From assembly GCA_019787685.1 (NCBI GenBank), contig JAHNUO010000014.1, forward strand, positions 124,001 to 188,000: a stretch of DNA of 64,000 nucleotides. Reading direction: 5' to 3'. A program made the translations under genes and the position numbers. Below the pieces are notes generated by a model. The model was not told the DNA's origin, made no database searches, and worked only from the letters and a program-made list of their open reading frames with translations. Source of the DNA: Chiua virens (Eukaryota > Basidiomycota > Agaricomycetes > Boletales > Boletaceae). Positions 24,640 to 37,000 of the stretch are shown piece after piece (within the stretch, counting starts at the first letter, position 1; every line of letters begins with the position of its first letter).

Positions 24640-25730
24640 TGGCAGACCCCATTGACAATCACTATAGGATAGTCCATGGTAGCAAGTGAATCAAGTGTCA
24701 TCCTCAGACCTTCAATGGATTTCAAGTATGCATCAATGAGATACATGGTGTGGGCAAGGGGGAAGTTGAACAGAGCGATGTTCTGTAGCGAGAACAGGCA
24801 AGGTGTATCTGTGAACAATGAATGAGCTGATAATCCGCGGATCAAAGCAGGGGTCAATACTGTGCTTCTGGCGAACCGGTAAGCAAGCAAGTTTGCAGGC
24901 GAACCTTTTCCAGGAATTCTCAGCATCAAGTAGAAAGTGTTCCGCTTGTTCAGAACATCCAGCTAGCAGTAGGATGAGGGCGAGGGCCTTTCAGAGCATT
25001 TTCCACTGGGGTGAATGAGAGACAAGGGGAAGGACTGGATGCTTATTGGGTCCACTTGACGTAGACCACCTTTGAGGATGCTGGGTCTGTATTGGCTAGG
25101 CACAGGGCAATAAATATTCTCAGACCAGGCTTCCATCCCCTCGAAATGTTGGGTCCATTGCTGGTATGTAGGTCTCCCGAAGGAAGTTGCCGAGTTTTCA
25201 TGAGAAGTACCAATAGAACAAGATGACCATAGCAAAGGATTCATCTTGTCAAAGGAGCGATGGATAGTGGACATAGGAAGTGCTGAGCCAATCAAGTCAC
25301 TCAATCAAGGTCGAGCATGTTGCTATACCAAATGGCCAATTTAGTAAGGGGACGAATGGAGCAATGTAACCTTATCCTTCAAGCACTGCCAGGTTGCGAT
25401 CGCTGGCAGAAACATCATCCCACGTGTAGTAAACCTGCCCTTGAAGCACCAAAGCGGCAAGTTGTTGCCTTGCCACAGAAGATGCATGACAATTAGAGCC
25501 ACTTCCATAGTTGGTCGCGTTGACTGAACCAGACAGTGGATTGTAGACATCGCAGGGGAAAGGCACTTCCAGGACTTGGCGTCCGGTGTCGTCGATGGTG
25601 CAGTGACGGCATCTCAATCGGCCTAACGTCACCCAACGTCCGAAGAGTGCAAGACCATTCTTGTACATCTTCCTCTCTTGTAGCAGTGATTTGCTTCTGT
25701 GGGTAGTTGCCAGCAGCTAGATTAAACACC
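24640..25730 (-). pseudogene. Class IV chitin synthase, middle fragment
   Basis: Minus-strand pieces from high to low coordinates: NLAAGNYPQKQITATREEDV (from 25726), DDTGRQVLEVPFPCDVYNPL and NYGSGSNCHASSVARQQLAA, then GQVYYTWDDVSASDRNLAVL (to about 25385), and MMLRIPGKGSP (24929) with LIDAYLKSIEGLRMTLDSLA and TMDYPIVIVNGVCHG (about 24720-24640). The last strings are the start of the GT2 catalytic domain (EGLRxTLDSLATTDYP). The first are the cytochrome b5-like region that precedes it in class IV enzymes. A frame change occurs near 25600, and the stretch 24970-25300 does not match well. Catalytic DxD and QRRRW parts are absent. With the 13.4-kb piece on the other strand it may derive from the same parent gene. 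Confidence 0.65.
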
Positions 25731-25779
25731 GCATATTAAGCACCCAAAGTCATTCCTTCGGCAAAGAGATATCACGTAC

Positions 25780-25980
25780 TGGAAGGTTGCATGCCTACTT
25801 CAACAATTTCAACGTGATTTCGACAATGTCACTGCCGATGCGGCTGGGTTTGATCTTTTCTCGGTCAGGTCTGACAAGACTCTTCTTTCTGCCTGCCCAG
25901 GCTTCCTCCAATCTATTTACCTCATCCGTTCCAACTTGAAGTCCAAGTGCTTTTCCGATACAGTGGGTTTCCCTGTGTGA
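25780..25980 (+). other. Unrecognised open stretch
   Basis: A plus frame reads FDNVTADAAGFDLFSVRSDK and SACPGFLQSIYLIRSNLKSK before a TGA at about 25980. Composition is protein-like, but the family is unknown to me and no neighbouring exon is apparent. Confidence 0.3.
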
Positions 25981-27924
25981 CAGAGACTATGAGAGACGAG
26001 CAAGGGTGATCCTTGGTGAGGGAGGAACAGTGGAATAAATTAAACGTGTGAGATGTATGTATACATCCCTCACATCGTCCTTGACACCCTGATGATGTGT
26101 GAAGGGGACTTTATTGGCAGGGGTGCAGTCATGGTACGTCTCATCTGATGCCTTTTACCCCTCGAAGGCTTGGAACCGATCTTCTTGAGCCATAGGCTGG
26201 GAAAATGGCAGTTCACGAGTGACTAGTAGTCCGGTAGACGTGCCAGTGACAGTCATCAAAGTTATGAGCAAGCTTCCAATGTATGCAAGATTCAGAGAGA
26301 GGAGAAACGATTGATATGTAGTTCTTGATCAGTCAACAGCCGTTGCTACTCAACTTAGTATAAATTTTTTAGAGCGTCCAAAGTCCATTGATCATTGATC
26401 ATCGCCGGCCTCATATGGTAAGATTCTCAGCTTATGAACTGCATGACTCCAGTGACTCAGAGCACAACAGTCGCATCTGATATCAAATGGGAAGCAGTGA
26501 ACAGTACTTAGGCAGAAGAGTCTGTCAGAAAATCGTAAGTAAGCAGTTTAGCCGACAGCAGAAAAGGAATGATACTTGCCTTGCATGTGGCAGTGCTGAT
26601 TGCATCAGCTAGTGTGATCAGGCTTGCTGCCGCATTGGGGAAATTGGGCTGAGTCCAGAGTCCAGAGTCCAGCTGGAACAGTTAAAGAACTCGCCAAGAT
26701 GCTCAGCTGCGCTGTGGGAGCTTTCCAGCTCGTTGCATCAACTACAGAGGGGAATGTTAGGGAGGAAGCAACACCAGTAGTTCCCTCAACAAATCTGGAT
26801 TTGTCATCAGTCATCAGCATCCCCATCAAGCATCTGCCCTCCATGTTGGGCTCAAATCTATAGAACCTCACACGCTTTTAGGCTGCATTTCACTGTTGGA
26901 CCTTGTACGCTTTAGACCATGTTTCACTATTCAAGTTGGACGCTGCACATTTTCAGACTGTTTTATCATTGGTTCTCACTTTACATTTGTCTCTCGTGCT
27001 CACTCTCTCAGTGCTTTGTGTTCACACTCTGGCTGTATTCTCATTACAAGATATTGTTATGGCTATGTGTATCATGATACGACACATTGTCTCTGTATTG
27101 TATCACTGTATGTCAATGATAACCAGTTGTCGTGTGTATCATGCTGTACCTTATAGTGTTGGTTTGAAAGAACAAGATGAGATCCATCTGAAACTGTCTG
27201 GAATATGAAGAGTATCATAGCCCGTCTCATTGACGGAAATTAGGCCATATCTCTGAAATTGGACATTTACTACATTGCCTGACAGGTACTACAATAAATA
27301 TGATAGTCATGATAGCATTGATAGCATAGATACACTATGACATAACCACCTCTTACAATATCGCAGTTTTGCTATTTTTGTAATAAGTTGGTACTGTGTT
27401 CATCGGTGAACGTGTTATGAAGTCTTTGCTACACATACTGGGTGGGGAGAGCTTGGAAAAGGTTCTGGCATTGTTATGTATTGGACTTTCCAAGTTCACC
27501 TTGGCAGGCATGGTTTCTGACAATCGGGTATGTGCTGCATCTGATCTGGTATCTTGGCACTGTTTGCTGACCACCTATATATGCCACGCGTCTGACAGGT
27601 CTTGAAGAGCTTAGTCATGGCATATCTATCGCCCAACACTGCCAAAATCAAGAATTGAGATAGCATCTGGCTCACTTCATCCCTGTGCTGCTACTCATTG
27701 AGTGTGAACCAGCAGTAGATGTGCCAGGTAAGATAGATGCTGGTGCTTTCCGCTGCTAAGTTTTAAATGCTGATTTCTGGTTGTCATTTGAGCTCTATAG
27801 CTGCGGTCCATCCTGATTGATAGATCACAGTGACAAATTTTGAACAGCTTGCAGCAGCAACATGGAAAAGATCAAGAAATGGTGACACTTGCACAGGTCA
27901 TTGGGATGTTTGTTGATTGGATGG
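25981..27924. other. No recognised gene
   Basis: AT-rich sequence with short frames on both strands (for example 26605-26871 minus, 26896-27208 plus, 27396-27605 plus), none with a recognisable motif. A small run of atgatag/gatagc repeats lies at about 27300-27335. Confidence 0.35.
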
Positions 27925-28302
27925 TGTTGGAATATGTATAATCTGTTCCGACTGTTCTGGGTAGTTCCCGTGCTTCCGAGGCTTCCGCTTCCAGAAGTTC
28001 CAAGGTTCCCGCACTCTAGAAGTACTGGACCGACTATAGACTTATTGTAGTACCTTAGGCACTACAATACAATTAGTTACAATCATCAATGCAGTACCAT
28101 TACTCCTCACTACAGGTACAGCATAGCATTACAGTAGATATATAAACATGTTCTACTGTATATACAAAATAACAATCTTCTCTCTCTCCATCCTCCACAA
28201 TATCATCTTGAGCTTCACCATCAGGTAAGTCACCAGAGCAGTGACTCTGCCCTCAGGACAACTGGGTCCTTTGGAACCGGTCTGTTCTAACATGGGCCAC
28301 TG
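27925..28302. mobile_element. Solo LTR, Copia-like
   Basis: The 378-base segment starts TGTTGGAATATG and ends TTCTAACA, near-perfect inverted ends of the type found in Ty1/Copia LTRs. It has a TATA box (gatatataaacatg, about 28137-28150) followed by a CT-rich leader (ctctctctccatcctcc). No retrotransposon internal domain follows on either side, so it is a solo LTR. The flanks (gatgg and tgggc) do not form a clean target duplication, so either the flanks have mutated or the ends are slightly off. Confidence 0.6.
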
Positions 28303-29328
28303 CTTCAGCGTCATCTAGGCATTTGTTGTAGATGCTTTGAATCTGGAATGCAGGTTGGGTTACAATGGGGAAGGAGGCCTCCATCTTTGCTTGGTCGTTG
28401 GTCACTGATGCAATGCTCCATGTAGACACAGGCCAAAACCCCCAGCCAGCATGTTCTAAACTTGTCCTGTGTGGTTTTGAGCCAGGTCAGTGCATATCAT
28501 GGCCACAAGAAGTGCCTGCATTTGAGCTTGAGCTGGTTGAGTGCATTGACATGGGGAGCAACTATGCTCAAGAGTGCATCTTCGGTAACTGTAACCTTAC
28601 CCAGGTCAAATGGCTTGAGGAGTGCCAATAGGTTGCCCATCACACTGCTTCCCTCCCCTGCCTTGGTCAATCCTCTCACAACATCGACCCAAACACCAAG
28701 AAGGGACCCTGAAGCAGAGCGAACTGCAGGTTCACGATCACCAAGTCTACTCTGGATCATAAGCTCCCTTTGGGCAATGGTAAGGTATGCATGGGGGCCC
28801 ATAGCAGGACCATCCTAGGCAGTGGCATTTTCCTTGAGGGTGGCAGAGTAAATGAGATGACATACAACGGCGTCAGTATCGCATGAATGAGCAAGGGGGG
28901 CAGGTAGAGTGTGCCTTGTGATGGGGGTTCTGAGGAGAGCCACACAATGGGCTTCACTGTTGAAGTTGGTCTGGTTAGAGAAGCAACGATGATGACAGAT
29001 AAGTGTACCAATGCAATGGGCTCATGGCTGGGGGTATCAAGAAGGACATCAATGGCGGTCACCTCATCATCTTCTACATCAGAAGGGTCATCTGATCCAC
29101 AGAGTTTGAAAAGGGCAACGGCTGGTTGAATGCAGATGAACACTTCTCTGTTGTGAAAGGGTTCAAACTTACCACCGCATGCAGGCCCTCGTATGGCACC
29201 TCCTTGCCTCCAAACAACATCTCAACATATGTAGTTGACTCACCAGAGGGAAGGGTCCAGGGTTGGACTACTGTTAGGTCATGTGACCTTTTCTGGATAT
29301 CTCCATGTCCGAGCAATCCCGAATACTC
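28303..29328 (-). other. Unrecognised minus-strand coding-like region
   Basis: Minus pieces look like exons of one protein: 29330-29120 (EEYSGLLGHGDIQKRSHDLT, then VEMLFGGKEVPYEGLHAVVS), 29143-28860 (acidic DDPSDVEDDEVTAIDVLLDT) and 28802-28497 (REPAVRSASGSLLGVWVDVV; LTKAGEGSSVMGNLLALLKP). I do not recognise the family. The upstream end is cut by the MITE at 29337, and no continuation in frame is found beyond it (a TAA comes first), so the gene is probably dead. Confidence 0.35.
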
Positions 29329-29757
29329 CTCATGACTAGGGATCTGCGTGGGTATGGGTAACCCATGTGGGTTGTGGGTTTTATACCCATGGGTATAGGT
29401 ATGGGTTGGACTTTGGATACCCATACCCATACCCATACCCACGCTATGGGTACAGTGGGTCCATAGCAAGGTAAGGGTGATGATGATGATGGCTTACCAT
29501 GAGTGAGTGAGGTTTAGCTAAGTTAGGATAAGGTAGCAGAATGAGTATAGATATGATGTTTAGAACAAGGTTTAGTCTATAGTTTAGGCTTGGTACTACT
29601 AAACCCATAGGTATACCCACTGTGGGTATACCCATGGGTACGGTTTTTGATACCCACAGGAAAACCCATACCCACTGCAGTGGGTATGGGTTTTTGGTGG
29701 GTATGGGTATGAGGTCTGATACCCATGGGTGTACCCATGCAGAACCCTACTCATGAC
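29329..29757. mobile_element. 413-base MITE (hAT-like) with perfect 8-base target duplication
   Basis: The element spans 29337-29749. Its ends are inverted: TAGGGATCTGCGTGGGTATG at the left and, read from the right end inward, TAGGGTTCTGCATGGGTACA. It is flanked by the identical octamer ctcatgac at 29329-29336 and 29750-29757, the length expected for a hAT insertion. The interior has no coding capacity and is dominated by tacccatgggta and acccatacccat palindromic repeats, which could fold into a long stem. A matching autonomous element is not in this window; the hAT at 38340 has different ends. Confidence 0.9.
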
Positions 29758-30148
29758 TGAATTAAGTTTGTGCAGAGATGCAATTGTGCCTTGATGCCGA
29801 AACAACAAATTGTCACAGTGTCACAACTTGGTTATGCGCCCATTCCCGTATCTGCTCCATATCTGACTGTGCATTAGGTACACCAGTGTATTACGCCATG
29901 GGTCCACTACATCCCAATCCAAGTGTCCTGTGCAGACTTGTACGATGCAGTCACATCTTTCTGTGCTCACAATGAGTTGGCCATGCAAGTTGCAAAAGTG
30001 GGGCGGGATTGGAGTCGATGATACCGGCAGAAGAAGGACACGATGATATCCTGGTTAACCGCATGCTAAAATGCTTGAACAAACCACTGATCATCTGACA
30101 CTAGACTACAAATACAGTGCTTTAAAACCTTCGTCTTTTCCTTGCCTA
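29758..30148. other. No gene seen
   Basis: About 390 bases between the MITE and the next relic. The short plus frame at 29778-29975 is Cys/Ser-rich with no motif. Confidence 0.35.
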
Positions 30149-33100
30149 TCATTTCCCACAGCTCATGCACTGTCTCTCCCTAGACTCTCTAAGCCATACT
30201 TGGTCCTTGAGCTTCTCTGAGGAAATTGGGCTGTATGGAGACAAGTGTTGCCTGTACATGTCGTTGAGAATGTCTGTGAGCTTGGCCCCATCCTGAAGGA
30301 AAGGATATGTGCTACATCGAGGCCAGATACATAGATTCGCAGGCACCCATCCTTGTCTCTCTGGTAGGGGTCTAACGTAACCTCCAATGCTGACCATGTC
30401 CTACCAAGGTATACCAATACAGCAATGTAGGGGGTCCATGATAGTTGGGGGCAATATTCCCATGGTCTTGCTGGATCTTCCTCAGAGCAGGGTGCTGTGA
30501 ATGGTTTCGAACTTTGTCTGAAATAAGGATATGTGATGCTCCCTTTGTTTTGATACCTTCTCCAGGTTTGAAGTACATCAGGAAAACCTTGTCGATTGAC
30601 AGTTGGTAACAACAATGCTGGATAGCACTTGTCCATACCCAGTGGCTCACAGCCCATTCATCAACACCATGCATCGGGTCAGCACAACCTTCAGACTGAA
30701 GATCATGCATGTAACTCACGAGAGCAGCTCCAGACCATCCTCCTCCCTTGGAGTGGTATCAAAATCCATTGAAACCCAGTGGGAGAAGTTGACATACATG
30801 TTTTGAAACATCTTGTTATGATACCAACTTTTCCTTCCTTAACAGATTCGTTCTTTGATCTATTCTAAAGATAACGCCTCATGTCAAGGCTGTCCAAAGG
30901 ATCATATCCTATTGGCTCCCACATATTCACACACATACACTTCTATCTATTCATTTCCCTTATCACTGACTCATCAGAAGCAGTACAAGGCTATGCTCTT
31001 ATCTATGACTCATATATATTCACACCTTATCATCCAATAGGATATGTTACCCTTATCTATGTAGTTCATACTCAGATTAGAACTCCGACATCCATGTAGT
31101 ATATAAACCCCATGAATCTAAGCCAGAGAGCTCTAACAAAGTTCTCTTGGAGTTTTCGCCTCTTCACTGGACTGAACCCCCTCTTTACCAATCACTACTA
31201 CTTTAACAGTCTAGGTTGTTCTAGGTTGTTTCACATCTTCTTAGCCTGCGGCACAGTCTCCCAGACTCATGGTCCAAAAACAAACTCCAGGAGTTTGACA
31301 ACCGACATGGGAGAATGCTCCCAAAGCTTGTTGGCAGGCCTACATTGTTGACAGTTACAGAGCTGCTGATCCTTGCGTGAACAAACAAACCCTTTGCTAG
31401 GAGCCAAAGTAAGCAGCTGACTAGCTCCCCAACCTCCCCGATGTTGACCACACCATCGTTGAGCATACCTGCCAGGGTGCTTAAAATGGAAGCCAGCATG
31501 TCATTGCTACCATGTAGCAGTTGGGCAGCAGCACAGGATGGAATGAGCTCCAAAGAATAGGTCGTGTAACTCCAGATTCGATCCTCAGTGGTACTGACGT
31601 ATATGCGAAGGTAACCTCCAATCAGAGTCTCAACATAATGAATAGCATCACAGTGACCAAAAGTAACGTTGAGACCAAACCTTTGAGCAAGTGTTGCAAA
31701 AGCTTGGTGCTTGGACCCTGGATAAAAGGCCTCCCCCATTCCACAGTTTCTCCCCAGCTAGTTTGGGGATGCCTGAGGGTGGTGTGGTGCTGTCCTTCAG
31801 TGAGACCAATCTATGAATCAGTTAGCTGGATGCAAGCACAAAAACCAGGAGCACACACAGTGGACGGCCGTATTGAAGGGTATGTTCCCCAGTTGCAACT
31901 TTATCTAGCTGAGCAGCCTTGAATGACAGTGCATGCCGATCCCATCCAAGCTCTATAAATGGTGGGAGAAGTAGCTGTGTGCCGATGGCGACCCCTGTGG
32001 AGGGATCCGGGATCACTTTAATGGAGAACACGTAAACTGAGGTGAGTCATGCACACAGTTTTTGAGGGGATGTGAGGCATGCAACTTTTAGTGTGGTTGA
32101 GGCAAATACTACCCAGACTGCACATCCCCTGTACTGTGAATAGGCCTTGACGACCCATAACACTGTTTCCCAGAGCTCCAACCAAGAATCTTGCTTTTCA
32201 TGTAACACATGAGCCACATTGAGAGCAACCACCAGCATAGGTTTGTTTCACATGGCCAATGGGGGCTTTGTACTACCTCACAGTACTTTCTCACAGTGCT
32301 TGAGGACAAAGACGGTTCTTTTTCGAGCTTTGAGTAGTGTGAGAATAAAAATTGGTAATTTGGTAGACCACTGTACTCATTTTGGCAAGCTCTTTTTCTG
32401 AGCTTTGAAAGAATGAGGTATGAGCAGGGTTCTCAATCTGGCACATGGCTGAAACATGCAAAGGGCTTTGAAAACTGCTACAAAAAATGCACAATTGCAC
32501 CCTGTATAGTACTGGTGTTCGTCGCAATTCTTGGTAAGAAAATTTGCAGGTGTAGCATCCCGAGTAGGATAGCCTAGGGGTCAGTTATGGATCGGATGTT
32601 CATGCATAGTGTGCAAACACCCTTTGCACAGAAGCGTACTAGTACATGTCAGCATCATTGTCAGATACAATGATCAAAGCTCACCCCAAGTGTTAGATGT
32701 GTCTTCCCAGTACCAGAGCTCTGGACTTTGGAGCAAAACTTGCCCTAATAGCCCTGTGGACGGCTGACAAATCCCTTGTTATTTTGCTTGAGATGGTCGA
32801 CAAACACATTGACAGCACTGCCTTGGTAGGTTGAATGCACTGAGCTGTGCTACCAGTAAAAGGGGTTCTGCATATGTCATGTAAGGACAGGTCAAGGCAT
32901 GCCTGTGGAGAAACCTACGCTGTACTGCTGTATTATCGAGCTGAAGAATGGCTATGGATGATGAATGGGACAAACTGTTAGAAGACAACAATGGACAGGT
33001 GTGACTAATGTGCATATTGAGTCTGCGAACATCACGATACAACCTTGCTTTCCAAGCATCCTCTATCTTGGACCCTATCCAGGGGTGATTCTTGAAGAGG

Positions 33101-33480
33101 TCCATGTGAGACAGGTCTAAGTAAGTAGGCCTACTTCCAGGTCACTCGCAGGTTGAGTGGCAGCTTGTTGAATGTTGACTGATGCGTAACTAATAAGAAG
33201 TCAGCTGTTTATGAGCAACCTTGCTCTGAACTCTGAATCTTGTCTGGCAATACACCCAAGAAGTTGTACCAGGGTCAACACCTTGCCAAGAGGCTGTCCA
33301 ACAATGCACATGATGGCAAAGACGTGACCCTAGGCCTCCACAACTTCTTGTACACATTGCATGTTTCAAACTGGACCACATATGCTTCCTTCTGACCTCC
33401 ATGTCCTGGGCACTGATATGTAGAGAATCAGTGACTGTGTCGCTGATGTCAGGGATGTGTCTTTTTAGCATTGGTCACTG
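30149..33480 (-). pseudogene. Degenerate lineage-specific gene, split by a solo LTR
   Basis: Minus-strand pieces in order: 33471-33190 (HIPDISDTVTDSLHISAQDM; CHHVHCWTASWQGVDPGTTS), 33105-32779, 32238-32047, 31922-31240 (HQAFATLAQRFGLNVTFGHC; IHYVETLIGGYLRIYVSTTE; LASILSTLAGMLNDGVVNIG) and, beyond the LTR, 30813-30149 (FQNMYVNFSHWVSMDFDTT; DEWAVSHWVWTSAIQ; GCLRIYVSGLDVAHILSF). It resembles a repetitive agaricomycete-restricted family of unknown function; I cannot name a domain. Stops and frame changes are scattered throughout, for example a TGA about 12 codons upstream of the LTR site. If the LTR and one target copy are removed, the two sides join in one frame (VPQAKKM then FQNMYV), showing the LTR landed inside an exon. 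Confidence 0.55.
30809..31238. mobile_element. Solo LTR with 5-base target duplication
   Basis: The 420-base segment 30814-31233 begins TGTTATGATACC and ends GGTTGTTTCA (TG...CA ends). It is flanked on both sides by catct (30809-30813 and 31234-31238). It has the LTR order: a U3-like part with repeated tcttatctatgactcat motifs, a TATA box (tagtatataaacccc, about 31098-31112) and a CT-rich leader. No internal retrotransposon sequence is adjacent, so recombination between two LTRs has removed the body. The perfect 5-base duplication makes the borders secure. Confidence 0.9.
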
Positions 33481-33539
33481 GTTACTAATCTTTATTCTCC
33501 CCTTCGGATGACAATAACTCTCAGTGTCAGGCTGACGGA

Positions 33540-33870
33540 GGACCATAGTTATCAATACTAATGTCAGCATTAGCTACTACAAGTGAGGTGCAGTAGTGTG
33601 GTGTGCAGGCGTGCAGGTGTGTGAGCAGGGTGATCATGTGACATGCACACCGTCCATGGTTCCTGGTGGTGGTGCCAGGTGCGCCATGTGTGCATGATGC
33701 CCACGGGGGTGGTGCAGCCCAGCAATGGTAGTGTTGGTGGTGGTGGTAGGTATTGTTTTCGTTGTGGTCGCGCATGTGCACAGTTGGTGTGCTGCCTGTC
33801 ACCATTGTCGTGTGGCTGTATGATGGCAGGCAGGTGCAGTATGAGCACGAGTGGAGGTACTACGGGTATG
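33540..33870. repeat. GT/GC-rich low-complexity stretch
   Basis: Runs of gtgtgcaggcgtgcaggtgtg and ggtggtggtggtagg type give long artefactual frames on both strands (33527-33848 minus, 33643-33912 plus) made of His/Thr/Cys repeats. No gene is supported. Confidence 0.5.
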
Positions 33871-33960
33871 AACGAGTATGGTGTAGAGCAAGTGAGCTGG
33901 ACAATTTCTTAGCAATTAACCTATAGTCCTAATGTACCTATGAATGTGTTTTCCATACGA

Positions 33961-34080
33961 AGCTGTTTGGCACAACAGTTAATGCTTGGTGATTGCTGTC
34001 CTCAGGTTGTGAGTTTGATTCCCAGCACCTGCGCACAATTGGTACATGGTACCTTCAAGAATAATTTTGGAGTTTCAACA
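33961..34080 (+). ncRNA. tRNA-derived SINE-like remnant
   Basis: A box-A-like tggcacaacagttaatgc (from 33968) is followed about 45 bases later by a box-B-like gagtttgattccc (34011-34023), the internal RNA polymerase III promoter order. The sequence cannot fold into a full cloverleaf, and a tail of low-complexity sequence follows. It is probably an old tRNA-derived SINE head, unrelated in sequence to the one at 46 kb. Confidence 0.4.
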
Positions 34081-34099
34081 TCACAGTTGATATTTTATC

Positions 34100-37000
34100 T
34101 TAATGATGGACAATAATATTTATTTGTAGTGTCCCTACTATTCACAGTGGGGGGATGCATTGTTCAATGCTACATTCACCCTTGTCTTATTTGTTTGTGC
34201 TTCAGGGTTTGGCTTTACTGGATGGAACTACATGCCCGATCTTGTGCATGCCACCCCCTAGAGGAGTCTATCTCATGACCAGCGCACCCAGGCAAAGGGG
34301 TCCCTCTCAACTTTTGAAGTAGGTGACACACTTTTTGGCCACACATGACCGTCGACCGCTCAAGGCCACAAAAGGATCGTTGGAGGGCCATGGTTTGACA
34401 GCAGCCTAGCCTTGATGGCTCAAACATGGCCTGTATTCAATCATTCCCTCAAGGCTCGAGCTTGTGCTCCTGGAAGTATGCTGGGTAGTAGATTGCTCTT
34501 TTGCTTGTGAGGTGAATGGTCAAGTATGTTTTTGTCTGAGGCCGAACTTGAAGGCATATTCATCACTGGTCGCAACCTAGATGGAGCAGCATGTCAGCCA
34601 TACGCTCTCCCGGACCATGTATGTGCTTCTACATGCCCATATGCTGAGAGAAACTGATGCAGAGTTGATAGCAGCAGAGTGGGTTGACCATGTTGACCAT
34701 AGGAGGCCACATTGTTCTCAGATTCTGTGTGTATGGGTTACTCAGATCATGCGACCTGTTATGGAGGGGGGTAACCAAGGGAAATGTGTATGATGGTCAT
34801 CTCATGGTGTGTTTTCATACGTTGTCCACACTTTTGCTAGCACCGGTTTCACAGATGGGGGACTGACGAAGCAAAAATCACAACATACCTTTGGTGGAGG
34901 CTCTCCCTGTGAACTACATGCAGGCACAACTAGAGCCATGCTTACTCTTCAAGTTGGTTTGAGCATTCTCCTAAGGTATTTTCCACCAAATTAATACCAG
35001 CCCTGGGCCAATTTATTTGTGTAGCATCGTGGACCTGGAAAAACACGCTTCGTGATTGACTGGTTCTTTGCAAGGTCATGTTTTGATGCTTACCACTTGA
35101 TCATTTTTTCACTATGGTTGTATTAGGTGCTTATTCAACTCTTTTCTGCTCAATCATGAAAGGAATACTGTCGCATCCACCCCCCCATCAATGCTGCACA
35201 TGACCTAGTACAGACATACGACATGCCACTGCGCTCAATCCTCCTTCGTGCCGCACATCCAATACTAAACTTGCATGGGCCCTCATCTTGTTTATGTCAC
35301 GCCATGTCATCCCACCACCTAACCAGGATGCTATGTGGAAGAACTAACAGAGCTACTCGGTTCCCTAGATCGGCTCAGCATTCTGGCAGATATGTCGAAT
35401 CTTACAACATGGAAGGTCACTATCATTGTATCAACCAAGTATTCTTTCACTCACCTTGCTCTTAGACCATGGGTAGCATCCAGGTGTGGTTTTTGAAACC
35501 CAATCAATGTCTTCCATATATTTCCAACTGACCCTCTTTGTGTTCGCTTATTGATATACTGCCTGGGCCTTGGAGTTGTAACCCTCACATTTATATGAAA
35601 TCCTGCTGGGATTGCAAGACAAGTGGCTTTCTCATCTTGTCATATGGATAGTTTGTTTACGAGGGTCACTGGCCTTTGATGAACACCAGCTTCAGTCCAC
35701 ATTTCTGATGGCTTTACAAGCGACATCGTTGGGTGTGTGTCAGCTGCTTCCCACCTCCTTTTCCTTGGCAGGGCTTGGGTTTGGCTGTATATCTCTCTGA
35801 GGAAACTCGGGATGTTGTGGTGGTGCACATGGTTCAACCATGACCATCTGCATCACTACAAATGGGCACCTATAGACGAATATGGTGCCAATTTGCCCCC
35901 CATCAGTCACCTGAACTTCTCAAGCACACTGCTGCTTGTTCAGTGACCCAACAGGTCAGTTGTGTGGTCTTGGTACATGTCAAGGGGGTCTGAAGTGATG
36001 TTCAGTGTCATTCAGGACTGTGACTACTCGTCAGGCAGATTCAACCTGCCAGCATGCTTTGACCCTGCAGATGGCTGGACAGCGCAGTGTGTCCAAGGGT
36101 GCAAGTACATAGGTGTGTCTTTGCCCTCCCCCCGTCATGCAGCATTCTCGTCACTCATGCGATGATCAGTGTGTATGATGCTTATGGAGGCATTTGGAGG
36201 CGAACGAGTGGCACATGCCCATCCTGACTTGGAATCCAGGCATTCATCTGTGCTTTCCATCCACCCCTCCCACCATATGCAAGTGATCCCCAGAAAGGCA
36301 AGCTAGAATGGCGCAGATGAATCAATTGCCATTCGGTATTGTGCTGCGATCGCCCACACCATATCCACCTATAGGGTGTGAGACTTGTTGCTTGCAACAT
36401 AAGGTAGGATGCCGCAAGCATTATGGGATCATATCCCAACAACTTGGTGTCTGATTGTTGATACTTAACAATGACAGGTTCTCAGGCTCGAGCAACTTCA
36501 TAGTATCATCCACTTCACGGAGTATGCATGGACCTTCATACTATTCCACTGGACAACCACATCCCTTGTCTGGAATGAACATGATGCTCCCTCTGAGTCT
36601 GCAGGACTCACTTGACCAAGGCAGGCAGCTTTCCTTGAGGGGCAGCTTTTGGAGCCTGTTTCAGACTTGACATGCTTGACAAATGCTGTCACCAGCTCAG
36701 AAGAGGCCAGCAGGGGTTATGTTTACCCGCTCCCCAGCTTCTATCTTGTTTTTTGATACATCAAGCTTTTTTCTCTTGTTTCATTGGCATAAATGGGCAC
36801 CTACTTACTCAGCCTTAGGTCAACAGATCTAGTTGCCTCATCAGAAGGCTTCAGAAGTTTCTGGTCCAGGTTCTAGATGCAAGTCACTTCTCATTCTGTT
36901 CCATTCAGGTCCAAGCTGATTCGCAACCCCTATCCTAGTTTGGCCCAAGCGGTAATAAAAGAGTGGGCTCCATATCCTTCAACCTCGCTGTTCTTGGGAG

